A DNA stretch of 39,638 bases, from assembly GCA_947503265.1 (NCBI GenBank), contig CANNDC010000029.1:1-39638 (forward strand), read 5' to 3'. Source of the stretch: an uncultured Alteromonadaceae bacterium (GTDB lineage Bacteria > Pseudomonadota > Gammaproteobacteria > Enterobacterales > Alteromonadaceae). A program made the position numbers and the translations under genes. Shown here one piece after another: positions 7,690 to 15,986 of this stretch. The first letter of the stretch is position 1, and each line of letters begins with the position of its first letter. Below the pieces are notes generated by a model. The model ran no database searches. It saw only the letters and a program-made list of their open reading frames with translations, and was not told the DNA's origin.

Positions 7690-10600
7690 ATGACATCGAG
7701 CATTTTTTCCCCTGCGTTACCCAAAAAAACAGGCGATATAATACATTGGGGAGACCTTCACGGCAGTAGCCTCTCCCTTGCACTGGCAAATGGTGCAAAA
7801 GCAAACAAGGGGCCAACCTTAATCGTTACCGCCGATACGCCTACTGCAATTAAATTAGAAAAAGAACTGCATTTTTTTCTCGATGAAGCTGACATTCCCA
7901 TTAAACTATTGCCCGATTGGGAAACCTTGCCATACGATAGTTTCTCTCCTCATCAAGATATCGTGTCTCAACGCATGGAAACGCTATATGAAATGACGCT
8001 CAAAAGGCGCGTCGTGTTTATTGTTCCGGTCAGTACCTTAATGTTGAGAATGCCTCCCACCGAGTTTTTCGGCAAATATTTGCTGATATTGAAGGTGGAA
8101 CAATCCCTCAACATAGATGAATTTCGCACAGGATTAGAAAAAGCAGGTTATCAGCACGTCAACCAAGTGATGAGCCATGGAGAATTCTCGATTAGGGGTA
8201 GTATCATTGATCTATTCCCCATGGGCAGCCAAACTCCCTTTAGAATAGATTTATTTGATGATGAAATTGATTCTATTCGCGAGTTTGATCCAGATAATCA
8301 ACGCTCGGGCGATACGGTCAATAACATTAAATTATTACCGGCCAGAGAGTTCCCTACAGATAAAGATGCTATCGCACTTTTTAAACAACAATTTGCTGAG
8401 AAGTTTGACGCATCTAACGCCAAAGAGTCCATATATTATCAAGTAAGCAAAGGAATAATGCCCGGAGGCATCGAATATTACCTGCCCTTGTTTTTCACTC
8501 AAACCGCTACCTTGTTCGACTATCTTCACAAAGATACCTTGATTGTCATGCAAGGTGACTTGTCGAAAGCCTGTGAGTTTTATTGGGCTGATGCGACAGA
8601 GCGATACGAACAACTTAGATATGACGTCACAAGACCATTGATGGCCCCTGCAGAATTGTTTCAACGTTTTGAAGAATTGTTTAGCGGATTTAAACAGTGG
8701 CCAAGGATTGCTGTATCTAATCATCATACCGACGGAAAAGCTGGCAATATTAACTTCTCCACTGCTGATGTTGGCGATATCGCCATTAAACATCAAAACA
8801 AAGTTCCTTGGGCAAGCATTCAACAAGCCTGCAAGGAGTGGGTTAAAAGCGGTTATCAAGTTCTGTTTTGTGCCGAATCAAGAGGAAGACGAGAAAGTCT
8901 TCTCGAAATCTTAGAAAAAGCCAATATTAGTGTTAAAAGCGTTGATTCTTTGTCTGACTTTTTGCAAGGCAAAGAAAAGATTGGCATCACAATCAGTATA
9001 GCTGAGCATAGCTTCAGCCTTAATGAGAAAAAACAAAAACTCATTTTTATCACTGAAACCCAGCTCTTGGGGCACAAAGTAAGCCAAAGGCGACTGCGAG
9101 AAAAGCGTCAGGCTACCGACGAAAACGCAGTGATCAAAAATCTTGCTGAACTCACCCAAGGGCAACCAGTGGTTCATTTGGATCATGGTGTTGGACGATT
9201 TTTAGGCTTACAAATGCTCGATGTTGGCGGTGTTGCCACTGAGTACCTAACCATTGAATACGCAAAAGAAGCGAAATTGTATGTGCCTGTTGCTTCATTG
9301 CATCTCATCAGCCGTTACAGCGGTGGCGATCTTGACTCGGCCCCACTGCACAATTTAGGTTCAGAAACCTGGTCCAAAGCAAAGAAAAAAGCGGCAGAGA
9401 AAGTAAGAGATGTGGCGGCACAGCTCTTGGATGTGTATGCCAGACGAGCGGCTAAACCCGGATTTTCATACAAGATAGATTGGCATGAATACCAAAGCTT
9501 TGCAGACAGTTTTCCCTTTGAAGAAACCGCAGATCAGCAACAAGCGATTAACGCCGTTATCCAAGATATGGGAAGTCCAAACGCCATGGACAGATTAGTC
9601 TGCGGTGACGTGGGCTTTGGTAAAACCGAAGTGGCGATGCGGGCTGCATTCCTTGCAGCCAATCAAGGTAAACAAGTGGCTATTCTTGTTCCTACAACTT
9701 TGTTAGCACAGCAACATTTCGAAAACTTCAAAGACAGGTTCGCTCAGTGGCCTTTTAGAATTGAGGTTATGTCTCGTTTTATCTCAGCTAAAGAACAAAA
9801 ACACGTGTTAAGCGGCTTGGCAGATGGCAAAGTGGATATCATTGTCGGCACACATAAACTGATTCAAGATGATGTGAAATTCAGCGATTTGGGATTAGTC
9901 ATAATCGATGAAGAGCATAGATTTGGTGTGAGGCAGAAGGAAAAATTCAAAGCCCTCAGATCGGATGTTGATATATTGACCCTGACCGCAACTCCTATTC
10001 CGCGGACACTCAATATGGCCCTCAGTGGAATGCGTGATCTTTCTATCATTGCCACACCACCGGCAAAGCGATTGGCGATTAAAACCTTCGTACAACAAAG
10101 AGACAAAGCGTTAATCAGAGAAGCCGTTATGCGTGAGATCCTGCGCGGTGGGCAAGTCTATTTCTTGCATAATGAAGTAGAGAGTATCGAAAAAACAGCA
10201 CGTGAAATCGAAGAGATTGTTCCCGAAGCGCGTGTTGCGGTAGGTCATGGTCAAATGCGAGAACGTGAATTAGAACAGGTGATGAGCGACTTTTACCATC
10301 AACGTTTCAATGTTCTCGTCTGCACCACTATCATAGAAACAGGGATTGACGTGCCTTCGGCTAACACCATCATAATGGACAGAGCCGATCACCTTGGGTT
10401 AGCACAACTTCATCAACTTCGTGGACGGGTTGGCCGCTCTCATCACCAAGCTTATGCTTATTTATTAGCTCCTCATCCTAAAAGGATGACCAAAGATGCG
10501 AGAAAACGCCTTGAAGCAATATCGTCTTTGGAAGACTTGGGAGCTGGATTTGCGTTGGCTACTCATGATCTAGAAATTCGCGGAGCGGGTGAATTACTCG

Positions 10601-11172
10601 GTGATGACCAGTCAGGCCAGATAGCGTCCGTCGGTTTTACCTTGTACATGGACATGCTGGAACAAGCTGTAGAAGCAATGAAAGAGGGACGAGAGCCTTC
10701 GTTGGATGCAGTGTTATCTGCGCAAACTGACATAGAACTCCGCGTACCGGCTTTATTGCCAGAGGATTATATTGGTGAAGTTAATACCAGATTATCCTTG
10801 TATAAAAAGCTTGCGGGATGTAAAAACACCACACAAATAAAAGAATTCCAAATTGAACTCATTGATCGATTTGGACTCCTCCCTGATGCGGCAAAAAATT
10901 TAGTTAATATTGCCGAGATGAAACTTGAGGCCAAAAACGTCGGTATCAATAAGATTGATGCAACTAACCGAGGAGCGGTGATAGAATTTGCGGAAGGTAC
11001 CAAGGTTGAACCTGGTTACATTATTCGTTTAATTCAAACGAAACCGAAGACGTTCAAATTAGAAGGACCACAGAAATTGAGAGTTGTAGTCGAAAGTGAA
11101 TCTGCACAAAAGAGAATAGACACTATCAAACAGCTACTTGAAGACTTCTCTAGGCAGGTAAAAGCAGCATGA
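7690..11172 (+). CDS. mfd: Transcription-repair coupling factor Mfd
   Basis: A 1160-residue superfamily-2 DNA translocase that removes RNA polymerase stalled at lesions and recruits UvrA. The order is as expected: UvrB-like N-terminal domains (about 1-350), the RNA-polymerase-interacting domain with DHGVGRFLGL (about 498-507), then the RecG-like motor. The motor shows Walker A GDVGFGKT (about 638-645), the DEEH box IIDEEHRFG, motif III TATPIPRTL and the RGRVGRS motif VI, followed by the C-terminal TRCF domain. The length is close to the E. coli protein (1148). Its last four bases overlap the start of csiV (ATGA), which implies translational coupling. Confidence 0.97.
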   Translation: MTSSIFSPALPKKTGDIIHWGDLHGSSLSLALANGAKANKGPTLIVTADTPTAIKLEKELHFFLDEADIPIKLLPDWETLPYDSFSPHQDIVSQRMETLYEMTLKRRVVFIVPVSTLMLRMPPTEFFGKYLLILKVEQSLNIDEFRTGLEKAGYQHVNQVMSHGEFSIRGSIIDLFPMGSQTPFRIDLFDDEIDSIREFDPDNQRSGDTVNNIKLLPAREFPTDKDAIALFKQQFAEKFDASNAKESIYYQVSKGIMPGGIEYYLPLFFTQTATLFDYLHKDTLIVMQGDLSKACEFYWADATERYEQLRYDVTRPLMAPAELFQRFEELFSGFKQWPRIAVSNHHTDGKAGNINFSTADVGDIAIKHQNKVPWASIQQACKEWVKSGYQVLFCAESRGRRESLLEILEKANISVKSVDSLSDFLQGKEKIGITISIAEHSFSLNEKKQKLIFITETQLLGHKVSQRRLREKRQATDENAVIKNLAELTQGQPVVHLDHGVGRFLGLQMLDVGGVATEYLTIEYAKEAKLYVPVASLHLISRYSGGDLDSAPLHNLGSETWSKAKKKAAEKVRDVAAQLLDVYARRAAKPGFSYKIDWHEYQSFADSFPFEETADQQQAINAVIQDMGSPNAMDRLVCGDVGFGKTEVAMRAAFLAANQGKQVAILVPTTLLAQQHFENFKDRFAQWPFRIEVMSRFISAKEQKHVLSGLADGKVDIIVGTHKLIQDDVKFSDLGLVIIDEEHRFGVRQKEKFKALRSDVDILTLTATPIPRTLNMALSGMRDLSIIATPPAKRLAIKTFVQQRDKALIREAVMREILRGGQVYFLHNEVESIEKTAREIEEIVPEARVAVGHGQMRERELEQVMSDFYHQRFNVLVCTTIIETGIDVPSANTIIMDRADHLGLAQLHQLRGRVGRSHHQAYAYLLAPHPKRMTKDARKRLEAISSLEDLGAGFALATHDLEIRGAGELLGDDQSGQIASVGFTLYMDMLEQAVEAMKEGREPSLDAVLSAQTDIELRVPALLPEDYIGEVNTRLSLYKKLAGCKNTTQIKEFQIELIDRFGLLPDAAKNLVNIAEMKLEAKNVGINKIDATNRGAVIEFAEGTKVEPGYIIRLIQTKPKTFKLEGPQKLRVVVESESAQKRIDTIKQLLEDFSRQVKAA

Positions 11173-12737
11173 AACTTGGCCCGAAACCCTCATTGATGAT
11201 TTCCAAATTAGTGTCAGTACTAATTTTACCGGTACTAGCCGTTACATCACTATCTATCCGTGCCCAAGAAAGAGAGTGGTGGTTTGACATAGAAGTGATC
11301 GTTTACAAGCGCAACTTGTCTCCTGATGACATTTCCGAGCAATTTAGTAAGGGTTTAAATCTACCAGATACGCAAAACTCAATTAGCTTGTTAGACGATT
11401 TTATTCACCCTGATTTAACCTATATTCGAGGTGTATTGCCAGAATGCTTCGCCCCCCCTGTCGAGTCAGACTTTCCTGACTTCGAATACGTATATGACAA
11501 ATCACTATATACAGAAATCGAATTTGAATCTCTTATTCCGGCCTCGCCTGCCGAAGAGGATGATGCAGTTACAAAAGACCCTGTAGAAGCGGATGTTGCA
11601 GCTATGGAAGACGTTGTGGAAGCGGATGTTACAGTTATAGAAGACACTGTAGAAGCGGAAGTTGATGTAGCCTCAAATGAACAAACCAATGAGTTGATTG
11701 ATGAAACCGTCGATTCATTGTTTAGCATGCCTTTATCAATACCTGAATGGACGCCACCCCGTATTTTAGAAGATCATGTATGTGCTTACGAACCTCAAGA
11801 AAATCGTCAAGTATTCGTCGAATCTGTACCAAGAGAAATCGACAGTAGAGAATGGCCTCATTTGAAACAGCCACAACTGCTTTCTCAATCATCATTACAA
11901 TTAGGTGAATTAGCGACGGACATTAGACGTAAACGCGGATTGAGCAGCCTAATACATATGGGTTGGCGACAACAGGTGTTTTTTGGCCAAGATAATTCTG
12001 CAGCACTGCGCTTAATTGCTGGGAAAAACTATGCTAAAGAATTTGATTTACAAGGCAACCCGGTGGTGGAACCGGAAGAGCCAGAGAGCTATTCTGCAAA
12101 TGGCGCTAATGTACAAGACGTAACTGCACAAGGCGTAACTGCACAAGGCGTAATTGCTGGAAGTATTATTCCAAAGGAAGGAGCAATGAATTTGGATGCT
12201 TCCCTTCTAGCAGACAGTAATGATGGGATCATTGAGCAACCAATGGAACCAATCGATATAGTCTCACGCATTCAGCTTGCATTGAATGAACAAAACGACG
12301 TACCCAGCTATCAAGATCTGATCAAGGTTTTGCAGCAACCAGTCTACTCTGCTGAGGAGGCACAACAAGATAATTCGATTGAAAATCAACCACAAGATCT
12401 GCCACAAGCTAAAACCGAACTTGTGGATCTTTGGGAATTAGACGGCAATTTAAAAATATTTCTTCGTTATTTGGGACGAACCCCCTACTTACACATAGAC
12501 GGTGATTTAGATTTCAGAGCCCCGGTTACTGAGCTTACAGTTGAAAGCAATTCACAACTAGGGTCAACCGATGGTGAGCCAGAACAGCGTTTACAGAGTT
12601 TTGATTTCAAACAGTTGCGCCGTGTGATCAGTAAACAAGTGCATTATTTTGATCATCCTTTTTTCGGTCTGATTGTGCAGATTAGACGTTATGAGTTTCC
12701 GCCTCCTGAAATGGAAGCACAAGAGACAGATGAATGA
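11169..12737 (+). CDS. csiV: CsiV-family peptidoglycan-associated periplasmic protein
   Basis: A 522-residue secreted protein: signal peptide about 1-32, ending near SIRAQ, then the family hallmark REWWFDIEVIVYKR. The C-terminal domain (about 415-515) contains LDGNLKIFLRYLGRTPYLHIDGDL-type beta sequence and a RISK-like basic stretch that closes with VQIRRYEFP. CsiV of Vibrio cholerae is needed for normal cell shape and works with peptidoglycan synthases through LpoA (family knowledge). This copy is about twice the size I expect, because acidic low-complexity linkers with tandem repeats (about residues 130-175 and 315-335) have been inserted. It overlaps mfd upstream and the adenosyltransferase downstream by ATGA junctions, so the three genes form one transcription unit. 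Confidence 0.8.
   Translation: MKLGPKPSLMISKLVSVLILPVLAVTSLSIRAQEREWWFDIEVIVYKRNLSPDDISEQFSKGLNLPDTQNSISLLDDFIHPDLTYIRGVLPECFAPPVESDFPDFEYVYDKSLYTEIEFESLIPASPAEEDDAVTKDPVEADVAAMEDVVEADVTVIEDTVEAEVDVASNEQTNELIDETVDSLFSMPLSIPEWTPPRILEDHVCAYEPQENRQVFVESVPREIDSREWPHLKQPQLLSQSSLQLGELATDIRRKRGLSSLIHMGWRQQVFFGQDNSAALRLIAGKNYAKEFDLQGNPVVEPEEPESYSANGANVQDVTAQGVTAQGVIAGSIIPKEGAMNLDASLLADSNDGIIEQPMEPIDIVSRIQLALNEQNDVPSYQDLIKVLQQPVYSAEEAQQDNSIENQPQDLPQAKTELVDLWELDGNLKIFLRYLGRTPYLHIDGDLDFRAPVTELTVESNSQLGSTDGEPEQRLQSFDFKQLRRVISKQVHYFDHPFFGLIVQIRRYEFPPPEMEAQETDE
11583..11669 (+). repeat. 33-bp tandem repeat inside csiV
   Basis: Units begin at 11583, 11616 and 11649, with a degenerate half-unit before the first. 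Each codes for an 11-residue acidic block of the form VEADVxxxEDx. Copies 1 and 2 differ at only a few bases. The repeats make a flexible, negatively charged linker between the signal peptide and the folded domain and are a likely site of length variation between strains. Confidence 0.85.
12120..12160 (+). repeat. 15-bp tandem repeat inside csiV
   Basis: GTAACTGCACAAGGC occurs at 12120-12134 and again, identically, at 12135-12149, followed by a partial third copy to 12160. It encodes VTAQG VTAQG VIAG. The exact copies suggest recent slippage; the period is a multiple of three, so the frame is kept. Confidence 0.9.
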
Positions 12738-13261
12738 AAATTTATACAAAATCCGGTGATAGCGGCACAACCCAGATTTATGCCGACAAAATGATAAAAG
12801 TGAACAAGAGCGCAGATGTCCTAGAATGTTATGGCACCTTGGACGAACTCAATGCACATATTGGACTGCTTGTTTCTTTAATTACTGAGAGTAAACAAGA
12901 GATAGAAACAGGACTTTTAGTACAAGTTCAGCAAAACTTATTTCAAATCGGCTTTGCCATCTCAGCAAAAACTACGCTATCAGATGCCGACGTTGAGTTA
13001 CTTGAGAACAGTATAGACAAAATACAATCTGGGCTCGCTGCGCAAACGCATTTTATATTGCCCGGAGGACACGTTTTAGCCTCTCATGCCCATGTTTGTA
13101 GAACGATTGCAAGGCGTGCAGAAAGAAAAATGGTTTCATTAATGGACAAACACCCCGTGCCAGAAGTGTGTTTGAAATACTTAAACCGCCTTTCTGATTA
13201 CCTGTTTGTTGTCGCAAGACAAATAAATCACATTAACGACTGTCCAGAAACTAAAATATAA
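12734..13261 (+). CDS. PduO-type cob(I)alamin adenosyltransferase
   Basis: A 175-residue PduO-type ATP:corrinoid adenosyltransferase, which attaches the adenosyl group of ATP to reduced cobalamin. The ATP-binding N-terminus YTKSGDSGTT (4-13) and the YGTLDELNA helix (33-41) are diagnostic, as is the R-x-x-x-R-R-A-E-R stretch at about 122-131 together with LNRLSDYLF. The start ATG overlaps the csiV stop by four bases. It probably supports cobalamin salvage; no B12-dependent enzyme is visible in the window. Confidence 0.9.
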   Translation: MKIYTKSGDSGTTQIYADKMIKVNKSADVLECYGTLDELNAHIGLLVSLITESKQEIETGLLVQVQQNLFQIGFAISAKTTLSDADVELLENSIDKIQSGLAAQTHFILPGGHVLASHAHVCRTIARRAERKMVSLMDKHPVPEVCLKYLNRLSDYLFVVARQINHINDCPETKI

Positions 13262-13278
13262 CCTCTGCTTGCTACGGT

Positions 13279-14685
13279 TTATCGAGTGATAATCGTCACA
13301 ATAGCAACCACTATCGCCACTATGATATTGAGAATTAAGCCTTCTCTAGCCATAGTTTTAATCGTAAATTTTTCGGTTCCGTAAACAATCGCATTAGGTG
13401 CTGTGGCCACTGGTAACATAAATGCGCAGCTAGCACTTATTGCAGCCGGCATCATCAATAAAACCGGATCGATTCCGGCTGCTATGCCCGCCGTCAGTAA
13501 AATAGGCATTAGTAAGGTTGCGGTAGCGACATTTGATGTAATTTCAGTCAAGAAAGTCACAAACAAGCAAATCGAAAGTACAAGAAGCAAAACAGGTAGC
13601 GAAGATAACCCAGTTAACCAATTTCCTAACAATTCGCTTAGACCAGATGCAGAAAATGCTTTAGCAATACAAATACCACCAGCAAATAACAGTAACATTC
13701 CCCACGGGATAGACGATGCAGTTTTCCAATCCAAGAGAAAGCCGCTGTGTTCATGAGAACCTGAATTTGCAGCGCGCTCCTGCGCAGACGAAGATGGGAC
13801 TAAAAACATTAGCACAACGCCTAATAATGCAATTGTACTGTCGCCAACATTCGGCATAGCTAACCATTTTGTCCAATACGGTCGAAGTATCCATGCCAAA
13901 GCAATAATCGAAAATACAACCAGAACGCGTTTTTCTGCAGTTTGCCATTTGCCGACGGGGGGTAATTGACATTCATTCAACTTTCCTAGGCCTCTAGTAA
14001 GCCACATAGCCATAATTGGAATACAAATCACGACAATAGGGATACCTGTTTTCATCCATTCCAAAAAGTTAATTTCAATACCCTGGCTTTCACTGTATAC
14101 ACTCATAAAGATGATGTTAGTGGGTGTTCCTATGGGTGTCCCTACTCCCCCCAAACTGGCTGCATAGGCGATTCCCAATAGCATAGCAATCACAGTTTTT
14201 TGACATTGAATATGCGGTATTATCGCTAATGCAATTGGCAGCAACATCAAGGTTGTTGCAGTATTCGATATCCACATACTCATAATGGCTGCGGTGAGCA
14301 TAAAGCCCAGAACTATTCCCCTTGCACTGTCGGAACCCGTGAGACGCAACATGTATACAGCTAATCGCGTATGCACATTGGACTTTTCCAATGACTTGGA
14401 AAGCATAAAGGCGCCCATTAACAGTAGGATAATATGGCTTCCCAGTGCCGATGCTGCTTGTTGATAAGTCAGTACACCCGTCATGGGAAATGCAGCAAAA
14501 GGAATCAACGAAGTTACGGGTATAGGTAACGCTTCAGTAACCCATAACACTGCGATAAACAAAGTGATAGATGCAGTAAACGCAATGGACAATGATTGTT
14601 CGAATAAATACAATGCTGCAAAAACCAACAGTGAAGCTGCTAATGTAAGGCTAATTGTCTTTAATCTAGCCGGCATTGAATTCAT
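13279..14685 (-). CDS. SLC13/DASS-family anion transporter
   Basis: A 468-residue membrane protein with about 11-12 hydrophobic segments. Two copies of the family's substrate/sodium site are visible: SNTATTLMLLP (about 140-150) and TSNVATATLLMP (about 382-393). DASS proteins carry di- and tricarboxylates, or sometimes sulfate, usually driven by sodium; the substrate cannot be told here. Its start lies inside the end of nagZ (20-base overlap, same strand), so the pair should be expressed together. It converges on the adenosyltransferase with only 17 bases between the stops. Confidence 0.9.
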   Translation of the reverse strand: MNSMPARLKTISLTLAASLLVFAALYLFEQSLSIAFTASITLFIAVLWVTEALPIPVTSLIPFAAFPMTGVLTYQQAASALGSHIILLLMGAFMLSKSLEKSNVHTRLAVYMLRLTGSDSARGIVLGFMLTAAIMSMWISNTATTLMLLPIALAIIPHIQCQKTVIAMLLGIAYAASLGGVGTPIGTPTNIIFMSVYSESQGIEINFLEWMKTGIPIVVICIPIMAMWLTRGLGKLNECQLPPVGKWQTAEKRVLVVFSIIALAWILRPYWTKWLAMPNVGDSTIALLGVVLMFLVPSSSAQERAANSGSHEHSGFLLDWKTASSIPWGMLLLFAGGICIAKAFSASGLSELLGNWLTGLSSLPVLLLVLSICLFVTFLTEITSNVATATLLMPILLTAGIAAGIDPVLLMMPAAISASCAFMLPVATAPNAIVYGTEKFTIKTMAREGLILNIIVAIVVAIVTIITR

Positions 14686-15679
14686 CTAATCTCGCTAAGG
14701 CATTCTGGTATTGGGTTGACTTGGTTAACTCGCCAGCCTCTATATTGCGTAATTTAGACATGCTAGGTAGCAATGAACTGGCCACGTAATCGTTTGGTAG
14801 GCCGTCTAATACGCTGGCCGCGGCTGCGCTGTTGTTGCACACTAAGGCCATATCACAGCCAGCATGCAATGCCCGAGTGGCTCTCTCAACAAAATTACCA
14901 ATTTGCGCCGCACCTTGCATCGATAAATCATCAGAAAAAACCACCCCTTTAAAGTCCAACTTTTTGCGTAAATACTCTTTAAGCCAAATAGGTGAAAAAC
15001 ACGCGGGTAATTCATCCACGTCCGGATATATCACATGGGCAGGCATAACAGCATCTAATAACCCCAAACGATTTATATTGGCAAAAACACTAATATCTTC
15101 GTTAAAAATCGCTTGTTTGGATCGGGGATCCACTGGCATTGCAATGTGAGAATCCTCTTTGACGTTGCCATGTCCAGGGAAATGTTTGCCTGTCGACTTC
15201 ATTCCCGCTTGACGCATACCGGTAATAAACTTGGCTGCCAGTTTTTCAATTATTTGAGTATTTGAATGAAAACTTCTATCACCAATGACATCCGATATTC
15301 CATTGATGTCCAGTACAGGGGCAAAGCTAAAATCGATATCATAACGAATCAACTCTACGGCCATTAACCAACCAAAACATTCAGCGTATTGTTCAGCTTG
15401 CGATAAATTTTCTTGTGACCCTAAATACAAGTTCCCCATAGCAGGAATAGCACTGAAACCTTGTCTAAATCTTTGTACTCTCCCCCCCTCGTGATCAACC
15501 GCAATCAGCAACGAATTGCGCGCACTTGACCTGATACTTCTGACTAACTCGACTAATTGTTCAGCATCAAAGTAATTACGTGAAAATAGTATTACACCCC
15601 CAACCAAAGGATGTTCTAGCATGTCGACTTCTTCACCGGTTAATTCTAAACCAGCTACGTCTAACATTATCGGTCCCAT
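14666..15679 (-). CDS. nagZ: Beta-N-acetylhexosaminidase NagZ
   Basis: A 337-residue cytoplasmic glycoside hydrolase family 3 enzyme that trims GlcNAc from anhydro-muropeptides during peptidoglycan recycling. Signature segments are VDHEGGRVQRF (about 101-111), the flexible catalytic loop KHFPGHGNVKEDSHIAMP (about 162-179, with the acid/base His-Asp pair), and FSDDLSMQGA (about 246-255), whose Asp is the nucleophile. The length matches E. coli NagZ (341). In species with an AmpC system its product signals beta-lactam stress, but no ampR or ampC is seen here. It overlaps the downstream transporter gene. Confidence 0.95.
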   Translation of the reverse strand: MGPIMLDVAGLELTGEEVDMLEHPLVGGVILFSRNYFDAEQLVELVRSIRSSARNSLLIAVDHEGGRVQRFRQGFSAIPAMGNLYLGSQENLSQAEQYAECFGWLMAVELIRYDIDFSFAPVLDINGISDVIGDRSFHSNTQIIEKLAAKFITGMRQAGMKSTGKHFPGHGNVKEDSHIAMPVDPRSKQAIFNEDISVFANINRLGLLDAVMPAHVIYPDVDELPACFSPIWLKEYLRKKLDFKGVVFSDDLSMQGAAQIGNFVERATRALHAGCDMALVCNNSAAAASVLDGLPNDYVASSLLPSMSKLRNIEAGELTKSTQYQNALARLDEFNAG

Positions 15680-15986
15680 ACAGGCCTCTGATTTTGATGA
15701 ATGTGAAAACTATAAAAGAAGCGCATTGATAACGAAAGGAAAAACGACGTCATTTGCATAAAATTTAGTGACAAATGTAGAGAAAATTTAACCGTCTAGT
15801 TTTTAGAATTATTAGTCATAAATACTTGATTTTAAGCAAATTAGGTATAGATTTATATTTTGGACTAGGTTTCGGAGTAGAACTATCACTGCTTGCATTT
15901 TTCAGCGCCAAGCAAAGAACAAGGCCTGTTCTCTACTGACAGTTATCTTTTTCCTTTTATTTTTACCTTTCACGAACGCGGCTCCA

